A DNA stretch of 7,012 nucleotides, from positions 1 through 7,012 of the forward strand of contig JAIOPW010000491.1 of the NCBI GenBank assembly GCA_021413665.1, in the 5' to 3' direction. The position numbers and the translations under genes are program-made. This document shows positions 1 to 6,512 of this stretch, piece after piece (position 1 is the stretch's first letter; each line of letters opens with the position of its first letter). The DNA is from Rhodocyclales bacterium (GTDB lineage: Bacteria > Pseudomonadota > Gammaproteobacteria > Burkholderiales > Rhodocyclaceae). Below the pieces are notes generated by a model. That model was not told the DNA's origin and ran no database searches. It saw only the letters and a list, made by a program, of their open reading frames with translations.

Positions 1-155
1 TTGAAGGGCATCGGCGAACCCTGCAGGTTCTGCGCGGGGAGTTGACTCGCTTTGCTGTCGCGCTTGACACCTTCATCCGCAGCCTGGGCAAACTGGATTG
101 CGAGGCCGGCGCACAGCAGCGCGGCGGTGATTTTCCTAGCGATGTTCCGCAGCAT
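1..155 (-). CDS. N-terminus of an exported protein of unknown function (partial, runs off left edge)
   Basis: The first 51 residues of a minus-strand gene are present; the rest lies beyond position 1. The N-terminus is a clear Sec signal peptide: a basic start (MLRNIARK), a hydrophobic stretch of about residues 9-22, and a cleavage site near FAQA-A (residues 22-26). A polar mature part with KRDSKASQ follows. The ATG at 153-155 is chosen because a near-perfect Shine-Dalgarno (GGAGGA, minus strand 168-163) sits 7 nt upstream. The gene starts 83 nt after the stop of the Met-rich repeat protein on the same strand, so it may be co-transcribed with it. Cys15 lies in the hydrophobic core but has Leu just before it, so it is not a lipobox. 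The visible part is too short and too generic to name a family. Export is fairly sure; function is unknown. Confidence 0.7.
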   Translation of the reverse strand, partial: MLRNIARKITAALLCAGLAIQFAQAADEGVKRDSKASQLPAQNLQGSPMPF

Positions 156-162
156 GGGAACG

Positions 163-168
163 TCCTCC
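163..168 (-). promoter_or_regulatory. Strong ribosome binding site of the left-edge exported protein
   Basis: On the minus strand this reads GGAGGA, ending 7 nt before the ATG at 155. It decides the start of the partial gene. It lies directly after a run of five T (minus strand 173-169) and next to CCTCC (187-183), which could base-pair with it. Confidence 0.7.
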
Positions 169-209
169 AAAAAGGTGGTACCGGAGGGAGTGGCGGCGCC
201 ACCCCCTCC
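169..209 (-). promoter_or_regulatory. GC-rich stem-loop plus T-run between two exported-protein genes (attenuator or terminator candidate)
   Basis: Positions 183-188 pair with 204-209 and, after one mismatch, 190-194 pair with 198-202, giving an 11 bp hairpin with a 3 nt loop. Read on the minus strand, a competing stem can form between GGTGG (203-199) and CCACC (178-174), followed at once by TTTTT (173-169), which is the layout of an intrinsic terminator. A third pairing would join CCTCC (187-183) to the Shine-Dalgarno of the next gene. These foldings exclude each other. Because the stretch is low-complexity G/C, chance pairing is a real possibility; the call is a structured leader, not a proven regulator. 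Confidence 0.35.
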
Positions 210-214
210 TTGCA

Positions 215-232
215 CGCCTCCGTCAGGAGGCG
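215..232 (-). other. Perfect 7 bp stem-loop just after the Met-rich gene's stop codon
   Basis: CGCCTCC (215-221) and GGAGGCG (226-232) form a perfect stem with a GTCA loop, 6 nt past the stop codon of the Met-rich repeat gene. No T-run follows on the minus strand, so it is not a classical terminator by itself. It could stabilise the 3' end of the transcript, or act together with the second hairpin at 169-209. Confidence 0.4.
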
Positions 233-238
233 ACCTGC

Positions 239-1525
239 TTACTTCTTGACGGCGTCGGCGGTCTTGGCCGCCGCATCGGCGCCAGCCTTGGCACTGTCAG
301 CACCCGCCTTGGCGCCCGACTTGGCCATCTCGCCACTCGCCTTGGCGCCTTCCTTGGCCATGTCGCCGCCGGCCTTGGCGCCGGTCTTGGCGGCCTTCGT
401 CGCGGCCTTGGTGGTGGTCTTGGCGGTGCCGACCATCGCCTTGTTCATGTCGTTGGTCATCTTCGGCATGGCGGTCATCGCCACCGACATGGCATTCATC
501 ATCTGCACCATGAGCGCCGGGTTCATCATCTTCATCATGGCGTCCATCATCTGCGGATTGGTCATCATGCCCATCCAATGATTCATCATTTCCGGCGAGG
601 CCATCTGCATCATGGCGTTCATCAGCTTCGGATCGGTCATCGCCGTCATGAAGGGCATCCACATCTTGGGATCCATCATGCCCATCATGGCGTTCATCAT
701 CTTCGGATCGGTCATCGCCGTCATCCACGGATTCATGATCGCGGGATCCATCATTTTCATCATGGAATCCATCATCTTCGGATCAAGCATGGCGTTCATC
801 CAGGGCGTCATCACCTTGGGGTCCATCATGGCCATCATGCTGTTCATGAGCTTGGGATCGGTCATGGCCGTCATCCAGGGGCCGATGACCTTGGGATCCA
901 TCATGCCCATCATGCTGTTCATCAGCTTCGGATCGGTCATGGCGGTGACGAAGGGCATCCAGACCTTGGGCTCGACCATGCCCATCATGGCGTTCATGAA
1001 CTTGGGATCGGTCATGCTATTGACGAAGGGCATCCACACCTTGGGGTCGACCACGGACATCATGCTGGTCATCATCTTCGGATCGGTCATGGCGGTGATC
1101 ACGGGCGTCCACAGCTTGGGGTCCCCCATGGCGATCATCGAATTCATGAACTTCGGATCGGTCATCATGGTCATCCAGGGCGTCCACATCTTCGGGTCGG
1201 CCATCGCCATCATGCTGTTCATCAGCTTGGGATCGGTCATGGCGGTGATGAAGGTGCTCATCATCTTGGGATCCATCATCTTCATCATGGATTCCATCAT
1301 CTTCGGATCGGTCATGGCTTTCATCCAAGGCTCCATCATCTTGGGATCCATCATGCCCATCATGGCGTTCATCATCTTGGGATCGGTCATGGCCGTCATC
1401 CAGCTACCCATGTCCTTCGACCAGCCATCCATGGCGGGCATTTGCATGGTTTGGGCCATGCCGGAAGCGGGAACTTGCAGCATCACCGCGAGCGCGGCGG
1501 TCATCAGGGATTTGCGGAATTGCAT
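239..1525 (-). CDS. Secreted methionine-rich tandem-repeat protein with Lys/Ala-rich 11-mer tail, unknown function
   Basis: The protein has 428 residues. A Sec signal peptide covers residues 1-24 (MQFRKSL, a hydrophobic stretch, then ASGMA-Q). Residues 47-346 are 12 uninterrupted 25-residue repeats, and residues 347-428 form a tail rich in Lys, Ala and Gly. The repeat consensus is roughly TDPKxMxSMMxMMDPKxWxPWMTAM. By hand count 96 of the 300 repeat residues are Met, and the whole protein has no Cys. Met at repeat positions 6, 9 and 25 and Pro at 3 and 15 occur in all 12 copies. Each Asp-Pro-Lys looks like a helix N-cap, so each unit may be two short Met-faced helices. The last two repeats are degenerate (TNPQ, SPE, NPA), as capping repeats often are. 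The ATG at 1525 is chosen over the in-frame TTG at 1537 because GGAG lies 6 nt upstream of it. I recognise no family. Periplasmic or extracellular location is likely; metal binding, oxidant scavenging or a structural role are guesses. Confidence 0.85.
   Translation of the reverse strand: MQFRKSLMTAALAVMLQVPASGMAQTMQMPAMDGWSKDMGSWMTAMTDPKMMNAMMGMMDPKMMEPWMKAMTDPKMMESMMKMMDPKMMSTFITAMTDPKLMNSMMAMADPKMWTPWMTMMTDPKFMNSMIAMGDPKLWTPVITAMTDPKMMTSMMSVVDPKVWMPFVNSMTDPKFMNAMMGMVEPKVWMPFVTAMTDPKLMNSMMGMMDPKVIGPWMTAMTDPKLMNSMMAMMDPKVMTPWMNAMLDPKMMDSMMKMMDPAIMNPWMTAMTDPKMMNAMMGMMDPKMWMPFMTAMTDPKLMNAMMQMASPEMMNHWMGMMTNPQMMDAMMKMMNPALMVQMMNAMSVAMTAMPKMTNDMNKAMVGTAKTTTKAATKAAKTGAKAGGDMAKEGAKASGEMAKSGAKAGADSAKAGADAAAKTADAVKK
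254..418 (-). repeat. Five tandem 33 bp units encoding 11-residue Lys/Ala repeats
   Basis: Residues 370-424 of the Met-rich protein fall into five consecutive 11-mers. The three central ones are TGAKAGGDMAK, EGAKASGEMAK and SGAKAGADSAK. The first (TTTKAATKAAK) and last (AGADAAAKTAD) are looser. Eleven-residue periodicity with Ala, Lys and acidic residues is known from LEA group 3 and apolipoprotein-like amphipathic helices, and similar Ala/Lys stretches occur in histone-H1-like and phasin-like proteins. The period is seen directly; any kinship is inference. Confidence 0.7.
488..1387 (-). repeat. Twelve tandem 75 bp coding repeats (25-residue Met-rich units)
   Basis: The array is exactly 900 bp, 12 units of 75 bp without spacers or indels. 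Each unit starts at a Thr-Asp-Pro-Lys codon block (variants LDPK in unit 9 and TNPQ in unit 12). A half-unit pattern is visible, because a second Asp-Pro-Lys begins at repeat residue 14. Units 1 and 10 share a 42-nt identical stretch across the first half-unit and its flank, which indicates recent duplication or gene conversion within an older, diverged array. Confidence 0.9.
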
Positions 1526-1531
1526 CGTTGT

Positions 1532-1535
1532 CTCC
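1532..1535 (-). promoter_or_regulatory. Ribosome binding site of the Met-rich repeat gene
   Basis: GGAG on the minus strand ends 6 nt before the ATG at 1525. It overlaps the upstream in-frame TTG codon at 1537, which rules that TTG out as the natural start. Confidence 0.65.
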
Positions 1536-1582
1536 AAATGGTCGAATCAATGGGAAATTGAAAACCGGGTGGAGGCACAAGA

Positions 1583-1594
1583 GTCGGCGCCGAC
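1583..1594. promoter_or_regulatory. 12 bp perfect palindrome upstream of the Met-rich gene (possible operator)
   Basis: GTCGGCGCCGAC is a perfect palindrome about 58-69 bp upstream of the start codon at 1525. Its position would suit a regulator site. It is GC-rich in a GC-rich genome, so it may be fortuitous. Confidence 0.25.
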
Positions 1595-1733
1595 GGTACG
1601 GCGACCATCCCCTTCTCCTCCGCACAACTTGTTGCGACGCCGATCAGTGACCGACGCGGCTTGTTCTTGGTACGGACGCCATCATTACCCATAACAAGGG
1701 TGCCGGTTGCCGATTTTTTTTATTGCCGGATAA

Positions 1734-1752
1734 ACCCTTATCGTCGAAGGGT
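1734..1752 (-). terminator. Possible weak intrinsic terminator of the YeeE-family gene
   Basis: Read on the minus strand, ACCCTT (1752-1747) and AAGGGT (1739-1734) form a 6 bp stem with a 7 nt loop starting inside the stop codon. Only a short T-rich stretch (TTTAT counting the last stem base) follows. A third copy of the arm, AAGGGT on the plus strand at 1696-1701, can also pair with 1734-1739 around a T8 run (1714-1721). The arms therefore compete, and the site might act in either direction. Confidence 0.35.
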
Positions 1753-2870
1753 CAAGCTTCCCGCATCATGCGCCAGTACTCATACTTCATGGTCGCGGCG
1801 GCGCCGGAAACGATCGCGAAGAAAGTGATGATCGCACCCAACGACAGGGTCGAAAACCCCGTGATGCCCTGGCCGACGGTACAGCCCATCGCCGTGACGC
1901 CGCCGAAACCCATCAACACGCCACCGATGATGTGGCGGAACATGTCCTGCGCCGAGATGAAGTGTTCCCAGCGAAAAGCCTTGGTGGCAACCGCATAGAG
2001 GAAGGAACCGATGCCGACGCCGAACACCGTGGCGATGCCCCAGGTAACCACGGTGCTCTTGTCGGTCCACAGCGACCACAGTTCCAGCGTGTAGCCGGAA
2101 GGGGCGATGAAGGACATCGACTCGGCCAGCTTTGAGTTGGTGCCGATCGCCATTTCGGTCAGCGTTTCCGGGTTCTCGGCCCAGCCGAGCTTGCCGGTGA
2201 TGTACCAGCCGGCCACCACCACGCCGCCGAGCACGATGCCGGCGATGAAATTGTCCTTGTTCTCCCAGAACGACTTGCTGAACAGCACGAAGGCCATCAG
2301 CAGCCCGGAAAGAACCAGCGCAATGACCAGTTCGGCCGAGGCCAGGTCCAGGCCGAGACTGCCGTGCAGCAGGTGCGGCAGCGTCTGGTGCGTCGGCAGG
2401 GTCAGCGTGACGCCGGGCGCTTGCAGCCATTCAACGCGTGGCACGGCGAAGATGCCGCGCAGTGTCACGTTGGCCGCATAAGCCATGTAGATGAACACCA
2501 CCACCGCCTTCAGGTTGCCGCCACCGACGCGCACCAGCGTCTTGTTGCCGCAACCCGACGCGAGGGTCATGCCGATGCCGAAAACCAGGCCGCCGACGAT
2601 GTGCGCCAGCCAGGGGAGGTTTTGCCCCGTGTAGATGGTGTTGGCAAGGTTGATCTTGCCCGTGTAGGCAAGCAGGTTGGTGCCGAGAATGGCGACCGCG
2701 ATGGTCAGCAACCAGGCGCGCATGCGGCCCCAGTCGCCCATGTTGACCACGTCGGAAACCGCGCCCATGGTGCAGAAATTGGTCTTGTTGGCAAAGAAAC
2801 CAAAGATGAAACCGAGCCCGAAACCCCACCAGACAATGGTCTTGGCTATGACTTGCAGTTCTTCGGGCAT
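1752..2870 (-). CDS. YeeE/YedE-family (TsuA-like) sulfur-compound permease
   Basis: The product is a polytopic inner-membrane protein of 372 residues with about nine or ten hydrophobic segments by eye. The YeeE/YedE family includes the thiosulfate transporter TsuA, in which conserved cysteines relay the substrate. The three expected motifs are present: NFCTMGA (Cys33), ASGCGNKT (Cys107) and AMGCTVGQG (Cys330). The two halves resemble each other, as in this pseudo-duplicated family. The ATG at 2870 is preferred to a TTG at 2924, because AGAGGA lies 9 nt before it and the 18 extra residues look like leader translation. It lies 117 nt downstream of queC on the same strand. No TusA-like or rhodanese partner gene is visible in the window. 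Family assignment is firm. Thiosulfate as the substrate is an inference from the family; other sulfur or selenium species are possible. Confidence 0.85.
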   Translation of the reverse strand: MPEELQVIAKTIVWWGFGLGFIFGFFANKTNFCTMGAVSDVVNMGDWGRMRAWLLTIAVAILGTNLLAYTGKINLANTIYTGQNLPWLAHIVGGLVFGIGMTLASGCGNKTLVRVGGGNLKAVVVFIYMAYAANVTLRGIFAVPRVEWLQAPGVTLTLPTHQTLPHLLHGSLGLDLASAELVIALVLSGLLMAFVLFSKSFWENKDNFIAGIVLGGVVVAGWYITGKLGWAENPETLTEMAIGTNSKLAESMSFIAPSGYTLELWSLWTDKSTVVTWGIATVFGVGIGSFLYAVATKAFRWEHFISAQDMFRHIIGGVLMGFGGVTAMGCTVGQGITGFSTLSLGAIITFFAIVSGAAATMKYEYWRMMREA

Positions 2871-2879
2871 GTCGCGCGA

Positions 2880-2885
2880 TCCTCT
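2880..2885 (-). promoter_or_regulatory. Ribosome binding site of the YeeE-family gene
   Basis: AGAGGA on the minus strand ends 9 nt before the ATG at 2870 and supports that start over the upstream TTG. A 5 bp hairpin (2909-2913 with 2917-2921) lies further upstream in the leader. Confidence 0.5.
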
Positions 2886-2963
2886 TGGAAGTTCTGGTTT
2901 TTTGAGCCGCAGATTCTCTGCCAAAGATCACCCGAACTGAATTCAAAGCATCGCTTGAAAAAT

Positions 2964-2984
2964 AACCGCGCTCTATATCAGGTT
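2964..2984 (-). terminator. Weak terminator-like hairpin after queC
   Basis: Read on the minus strand just past the queC stop, AACC (2984-2981) can pair with GGTT (2967-2964), followed by ATTTTT. An A-run before the stem lets the flanks pair too. The stem is only 4 bp with a 13 nt loop, so the call is weak. Confidence 0.25.
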
Positions 2985-2987
2985 TTT

Positions 2988-3659
2988 CTAATACTTTGTC
3001 GGGTCGGCCAACCCGGCGGCGGCAAAGCCTTCGCGGCGCAAGCGGCAAGAGTCGCACAGGCCGCAGGCACGGCCTCCGGCATCGGCCTGGTAGCAGGAGA
3101 CCGTCAGTCCGTAATCGACTCCCAACCGGCCGCCTAGCGCGATGATCTGCGCCTTGCTCATGTCGATCAGCGGCGCATGTACCCTGAGCGGCCGGCCCTC
3201 GACTGCCGCCTTGGTCGCCAGGTTGGCGAGCATCTCGAAAGCGCGAATGAATTCCGGCCGGCAATCCGGATAACCCGAATAGTCCACGGCGTTGACGCCG
3301 ACGAAGATGTCCTGCGCACCCAGCACCTCGGCCCAGGCCAGGGCCAGCGAAAGCATGATGGTATTGCGCGCCGGCACGTAGGTGACCGGAATGCCCGGCA
3401 TCACGCCCGCCGTCGGCACGGCGATCGAGCTGTCGGTCAGCGCCGAACCGCCCAGCTGCCCCAAATCGAGCTTGAGCACGCGATGTGCGGCGGCCCCCAG
3501 CGCGGCGGCGACACGGGCCGCCGCCTGTAGTTCGGCGCCGTGACGCTGGCCATAATCGAGCGACAGGCAATGGCAGACAAATCCCTGCTCGCTTGCCAGG
3601 GCCAGCACGGTAGCGGAATCGAGGCCGCCGGAAAGCAGAACAACCGCAGGTCTTGTCAT
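2988..3659 (-). CDS. queC: 7-cyano-7-deazaguanine (preQ0) synthase QueC
   Basis: QueC converts 7-carboxy-7-deazaguanine, ATP and ammonia to preQ0, the step before QueF and Tgt in making queuosine for the tRNA wobble position. The product has 223 residues, a normal length. It opens with the PP-loop ATP pyrophosphatase motif SGGLDS (residues 10-15). It also has the characteristic LDYGQRH and VPARNTIMLS segments, and NAVDYSGYPDCRPEF in the middle. The zinc site is complete: Cys189, Cys199, Cys202 and Cys205 in SCYQ...CGLCDSC. The frame stays open upstream to 4010, but the family start MTRPAVVLLSGG fits the ATG at 3659. There is no good Shine-Dalgarno. It is transcribed divergently from miaB. Confidence 0.97.
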   Translation of the reverse strand: MTRPAVVLLSGGLDSATVLALASEQGFVCHCLSLDYGQRHGAELQAAARVAAALGAAAHRVLKLDLGQLGGSALTDSSIAVPTAGVMPGIPVTYVPARNTIMLSLALAWAEVLGAQDIFVGVNAVDYSGYPDCRPEFIRAFEMLANLATKAAVEGRPLRVHAPLIDMSKAQIIALGGRLGVDYGLTVSCYQADAGGRACGLCDSCRLRREGFAAAGLADPTKY

Positions 3660-3697
3660 GGGCCGATGGTAGCAAACAGCCGCGGGAAGCGCTGTTC

Positions 3698-3703
3698 TAT
3701 AAT
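3698..3703 (+). promoter_or_regulatory. Perfect -10 box of the miaB promoter
   Basis: TATAAT lies 32 nt before the miaB ATG, in the 76 bp gap shared with divergent queC. No good -35 hexamer is seen at 16-18 bp spacing (the region reads AACAGC). Transcription would start near 3710, giving a leader of about 26 nt. The leader has no recognisable Shine-Dalgarno. Confidence 0.5.
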
Positions 3704-3735
3704 CCGCGCTCTCCTCATTTCTTGCGCAACCGACG

Positions 3736-5085
3736 ATGGCAAAGAAAGTGTTCATCCGCACCTTCGGCTGCCAGATGAACGAATACGACTCCGACAAGAT
3801 GGCCGACGTGCTGGCCGGCAACGAAGGTGCGGTCAGGACGGAGAACCCCGAGGAAGCCGACATCATCCTGTTCAACACCTGCTCGGTACGCGAGAAGGCA
3901 CAGGAGAAGGTGTTCCATGACCTCGGCCGCGTCAGGCACCTGAAGCAGATCAACCCGAACCTGGTGATCGGCGTCGGCGGTTGCGTCGCCAGCCAGGAGG
4001 GCGCCGCCATCGTCGCCCGTGCACCCTATGTCGACCTCGTCTTCGGCCCGCAGACCCTGCACCGCTTGCCGCAGATGATCGCCGCGCGGCGGGCGAGCGG
4101 GAAGGCGCAGGTCGATATCTCGTTTCCGGAAATCGAGAAATTCGACGCCCTGCCCCCGGCCAGCGTCAGCGGCACCTCGGCCTTCGTCTCGATCATGGAG
4201 GGCTGCTCCAAGTATTGCAGCTTCTGTGTCGTGCCCTACACGCGCGGCGAGGAGGTCTCACGGCCTTTCGCCGACGTGCTCGCGGAGATAGAGGGGCTCG
4301 TCAAAATCGGCGTGCGTGAAATTACCCTGCTCGGCCAGAACGTAAACGCTTACCGCGGCGCCATCGATGATGGCGATGACGAACCGGCCGACCTCGCGCT
4401 GCTGATAGAGGCCATCGCCGGCATGCCGGGCATCGATCGCATCCGCTACACCACCTCGCATCCGCGTGAAATGACGCAACGACTGATCGATGCCTACGTC
4501 TGCACGCCGAAGCTGGTCTCGCACCTGCACCTGCCGGTGCAGTCCGGCTCGGACCGTATACTGGCAGCGATGAAGCGCGGCTACACCGTGCTCGAATTCA
4601 AGTCGCTGGTGAAAAAACTCAAGGCGGCGCGTCCCGATCTGTCCCTGTCGTCGGACTTCATCATCGGCTTCCCCGGCGAAACGGAAGAAGACTTCGAGAA
4701 GACCATGCGCCTGGTCGAGGAGCTCAACTTCGACAACAGCTTTTCCTTCGTCTATAGCCCGCGTCCCGGCACCCCGGCCGCCGAGATGGCCGACGACACG
4801 CCGCAGGAAACAAAAATAAGGCGGCTGATGCGTTTGCAGAAAACCATCGAAGCGCAGGCGCTGAAAATCAGCCAGGCCATGGTCGGATCGACGCAGCGCG
4901 TGCTGGTCGAAGGCCATGCCCGCAAAGATGCGAACGAACTCGCCGGACGCACCGACAACAACCGTGTCGTTAACTTTGCCGGAAACGAGCGCCTGATCGG
5001 GCATTTCGCCGATGTCACCATAACCGCCGCGCTGCCTCATAGCTTGCGCGGCGAAGCTGCCGACACGGGCTTGAGGCATACTTGA
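3736..5085 (+). CDS. miaB: tRNA-2-methylthio-N6-dimethylallyladenosine synthase MiaB
   Basis: MiaB is a radical-SAM methylthiotransferase that adds the 2-methylthio group to i6A37 next to the anticodon of tRNAs reading UNN codons. The protein has 449 residues. The N-terminal MTTase domain carries the auxiliary-cluster cysteines Cys12 (TFGCQMN), Cys49 (NTCSVRE) and Cys83 (GGCVASQ). The radical-SAM cluster motif CxxxCxxC is at Cys157, Cys161 and Cys164 (GCSKYCSFCVVPYTRG), the same positions as in the E. coli enzyme. A C-terminal TRAM-type domain covers roughly residues 380-442. LPVQSGSDRIL and FIIGFPGETEEDF are family hallmarks. The ATG at 3736 gives the usual MAKKVFIRTFGCQMN start. phoH follows after 3 nt, so the two are very likely co-transcribed. 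Confidence 0.98.
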   Translation: MAKKVFIRTFGCQMNEYDSDKMADVLAGNEGAVRTENPEEADIILFNTCSVREKAQEKVFHDLGRVRHLKQINPNLVIGVGGCVASQEGAAIVARAPYVDLVFGPQTLHRLPQMIAARRASGKAQVDISFPEIEKFDALPPASVSGTSAFVSIMEGCSKYCSFCVVPYTRGEEVSRPFADVLAEIEGLVKIGVREITLLGQNVNAYRGAIDDGDDEPADLALLIEAIAGMPGIDRIRYTTSHPREMTQRLIDAYVCTPKLVSHLHLPVQSGSDRILAAMKRGYTVLEFKSLVKKLKAARPDLSLSSDFIIGFPGETEEDFEKTMRLVEELNFDNSFSFVYSPRPGTPAAEMADDTPQETKIRRLMRLQKTIEAQALKISQAMVGSTQRVLVEGHARKDANELAGRTDNNRVVNFAGNERLIGHFADVTITAALPHSLRGEAADTGLRHT

Positions 5086-5088
5086 CCG

Positions 5089-6042
<954 letters not shown>

Positions 6043-6068
<26 letters not shown>

Positions 6069-6510
6069 ATCCGGCCTGCCTGAACTGAGCCTGTCCATCC
6101 AGTATCCGGGCGGCACGCCCAACGCGCCGACCCGGCCGCAGGTTCGCCGCTGGGTGCGCGCGGCCTGCGCGGCTCCCGCCGAGATCACGGTGCGTTTTGT
6201 CGAAGACAGTGAAGGCCGCGTCCTCAACCGCGATTACCGCGGCAAGGATTACGCGACCAACGTGCTTTCATTTCCATATGAGTCCGGTGCGCGTGTAAGC
6301 GGCGACCTGGTGCTTTGCAAGCCGGTCGTGGAGGGCGAAGCGATGGAACAGGAAAAGCCGCTGGAGGCCCACTACGCGCACCTGATCGTGCATGGTATGC
6401 TGCATTTGCAGGGCCATGACCACGAGACCGGCAAGGATGACGCGGAGCGCATGGAAGCAGCGGAACGCAAAATCCTGGAGACTCTCGGTTATCCCGATCC
6501 TTACGCTTGA
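6043..6510 (+). CDS. ybeY: Endoribonuclease YbeY, 16S rRNA maturation
   Basis: YbeY is a zinc-dependent single-strand endoribonuclease needed for 16S rRNA 3'-end processing and ribosome quality control. The product has 155 residues from the ATG at 6043, the usual size. The zinc site is HGMLHLQGHDH (His117, His121, His127), and the LNRDYRGKDYATNVLSFP segment holds the conserved Arg (Arg66). The start overlaps the proper phoH end by 26 nt in a different frame, which suggests translational coupling. Upstream AGAAG is a weak ribosome site. CTG codons at 6073 or later are poorer alternatives that would remove about 10 residues. Because of the phoH deletion, ybeY is in frame with the phoH start in this sequence and has no stop codon before it. 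Confidence 0.93.
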
Positions 6511-6512
6511 AT

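Larger units (their letters stand above)
1526..1751. other. Intergenic region between yeeE and the Met-rich gene
   Basis: This stretch has no convincing gene. It must hold the upstream region of the Met-rich gene, but I see no clear -35/-10 pair. Visible structure is a perfect 12 bp palindrome (GTCGGCGCCGAC, 1583-1594), a possible operator about 60 bp before the start codon, and an inverted-repeat cluster with a T8 run at 1696-1752. Small open frames here look like chance. Confidence 0.5.

Noticed and set aside
109..155. Lipoprotein signal in the left-edge protein (Cys15)
   Set aside because: Cys15 sits mid-way in the hydrophobic core preceded by Leu-Leu, not by the Gly/Ala/Ser needed at -1; a signal peptidase I site at FAQA-A fits better.
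42..581. Plus-strand Ala/Pro/Leu-rich frame at the left end
   Set aside because: It runs antisense through the signal-peptide gene and the Lys/Ala-rich tail; its low-complexity composition reflects the repeats on the other strand.
297..728. Minus-strand Asp/His/Arg-rich frame (also 1017-1328)
   Set aside because: These are other-frame readings of the same 75 bp repeats, with no start signal of their own.
488..1387. Regular repeats considered as a CRISPR array
   Set aside because: Units are contiguous, coding and diverge gradually, with no unique spacers between constant repeats and no cas genes nearby.
578..1561. Long plus-strand frame encoding a His-rich repeat protein, and a second plus-strand frame at 612-1694
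   Set aside because: Both are antisense shadows of the Met-rich array. A 75 bp period (a multiple of 3) keeps all frames free of stops, and Met codons (ATG) read backwards as His (CAT) or Ile-rich frames. Neither has a ribosome site or signal peptide, whereas the minus-strand frame has both.
2871..2924. TTG start adding 18 residues to the YeeE-family protein
   Set aside because: The ATG at 2870 has a ribosome site at good spacing and the extra residues are polar and unlike the family N-terminus.
3660..4010. N-terminal extension of queC up to 4010
   Set aside because: It would overlap miaB by 275 nt and add 117 residues foreign to QueC; the ATG at 3659 gives the exact family start.
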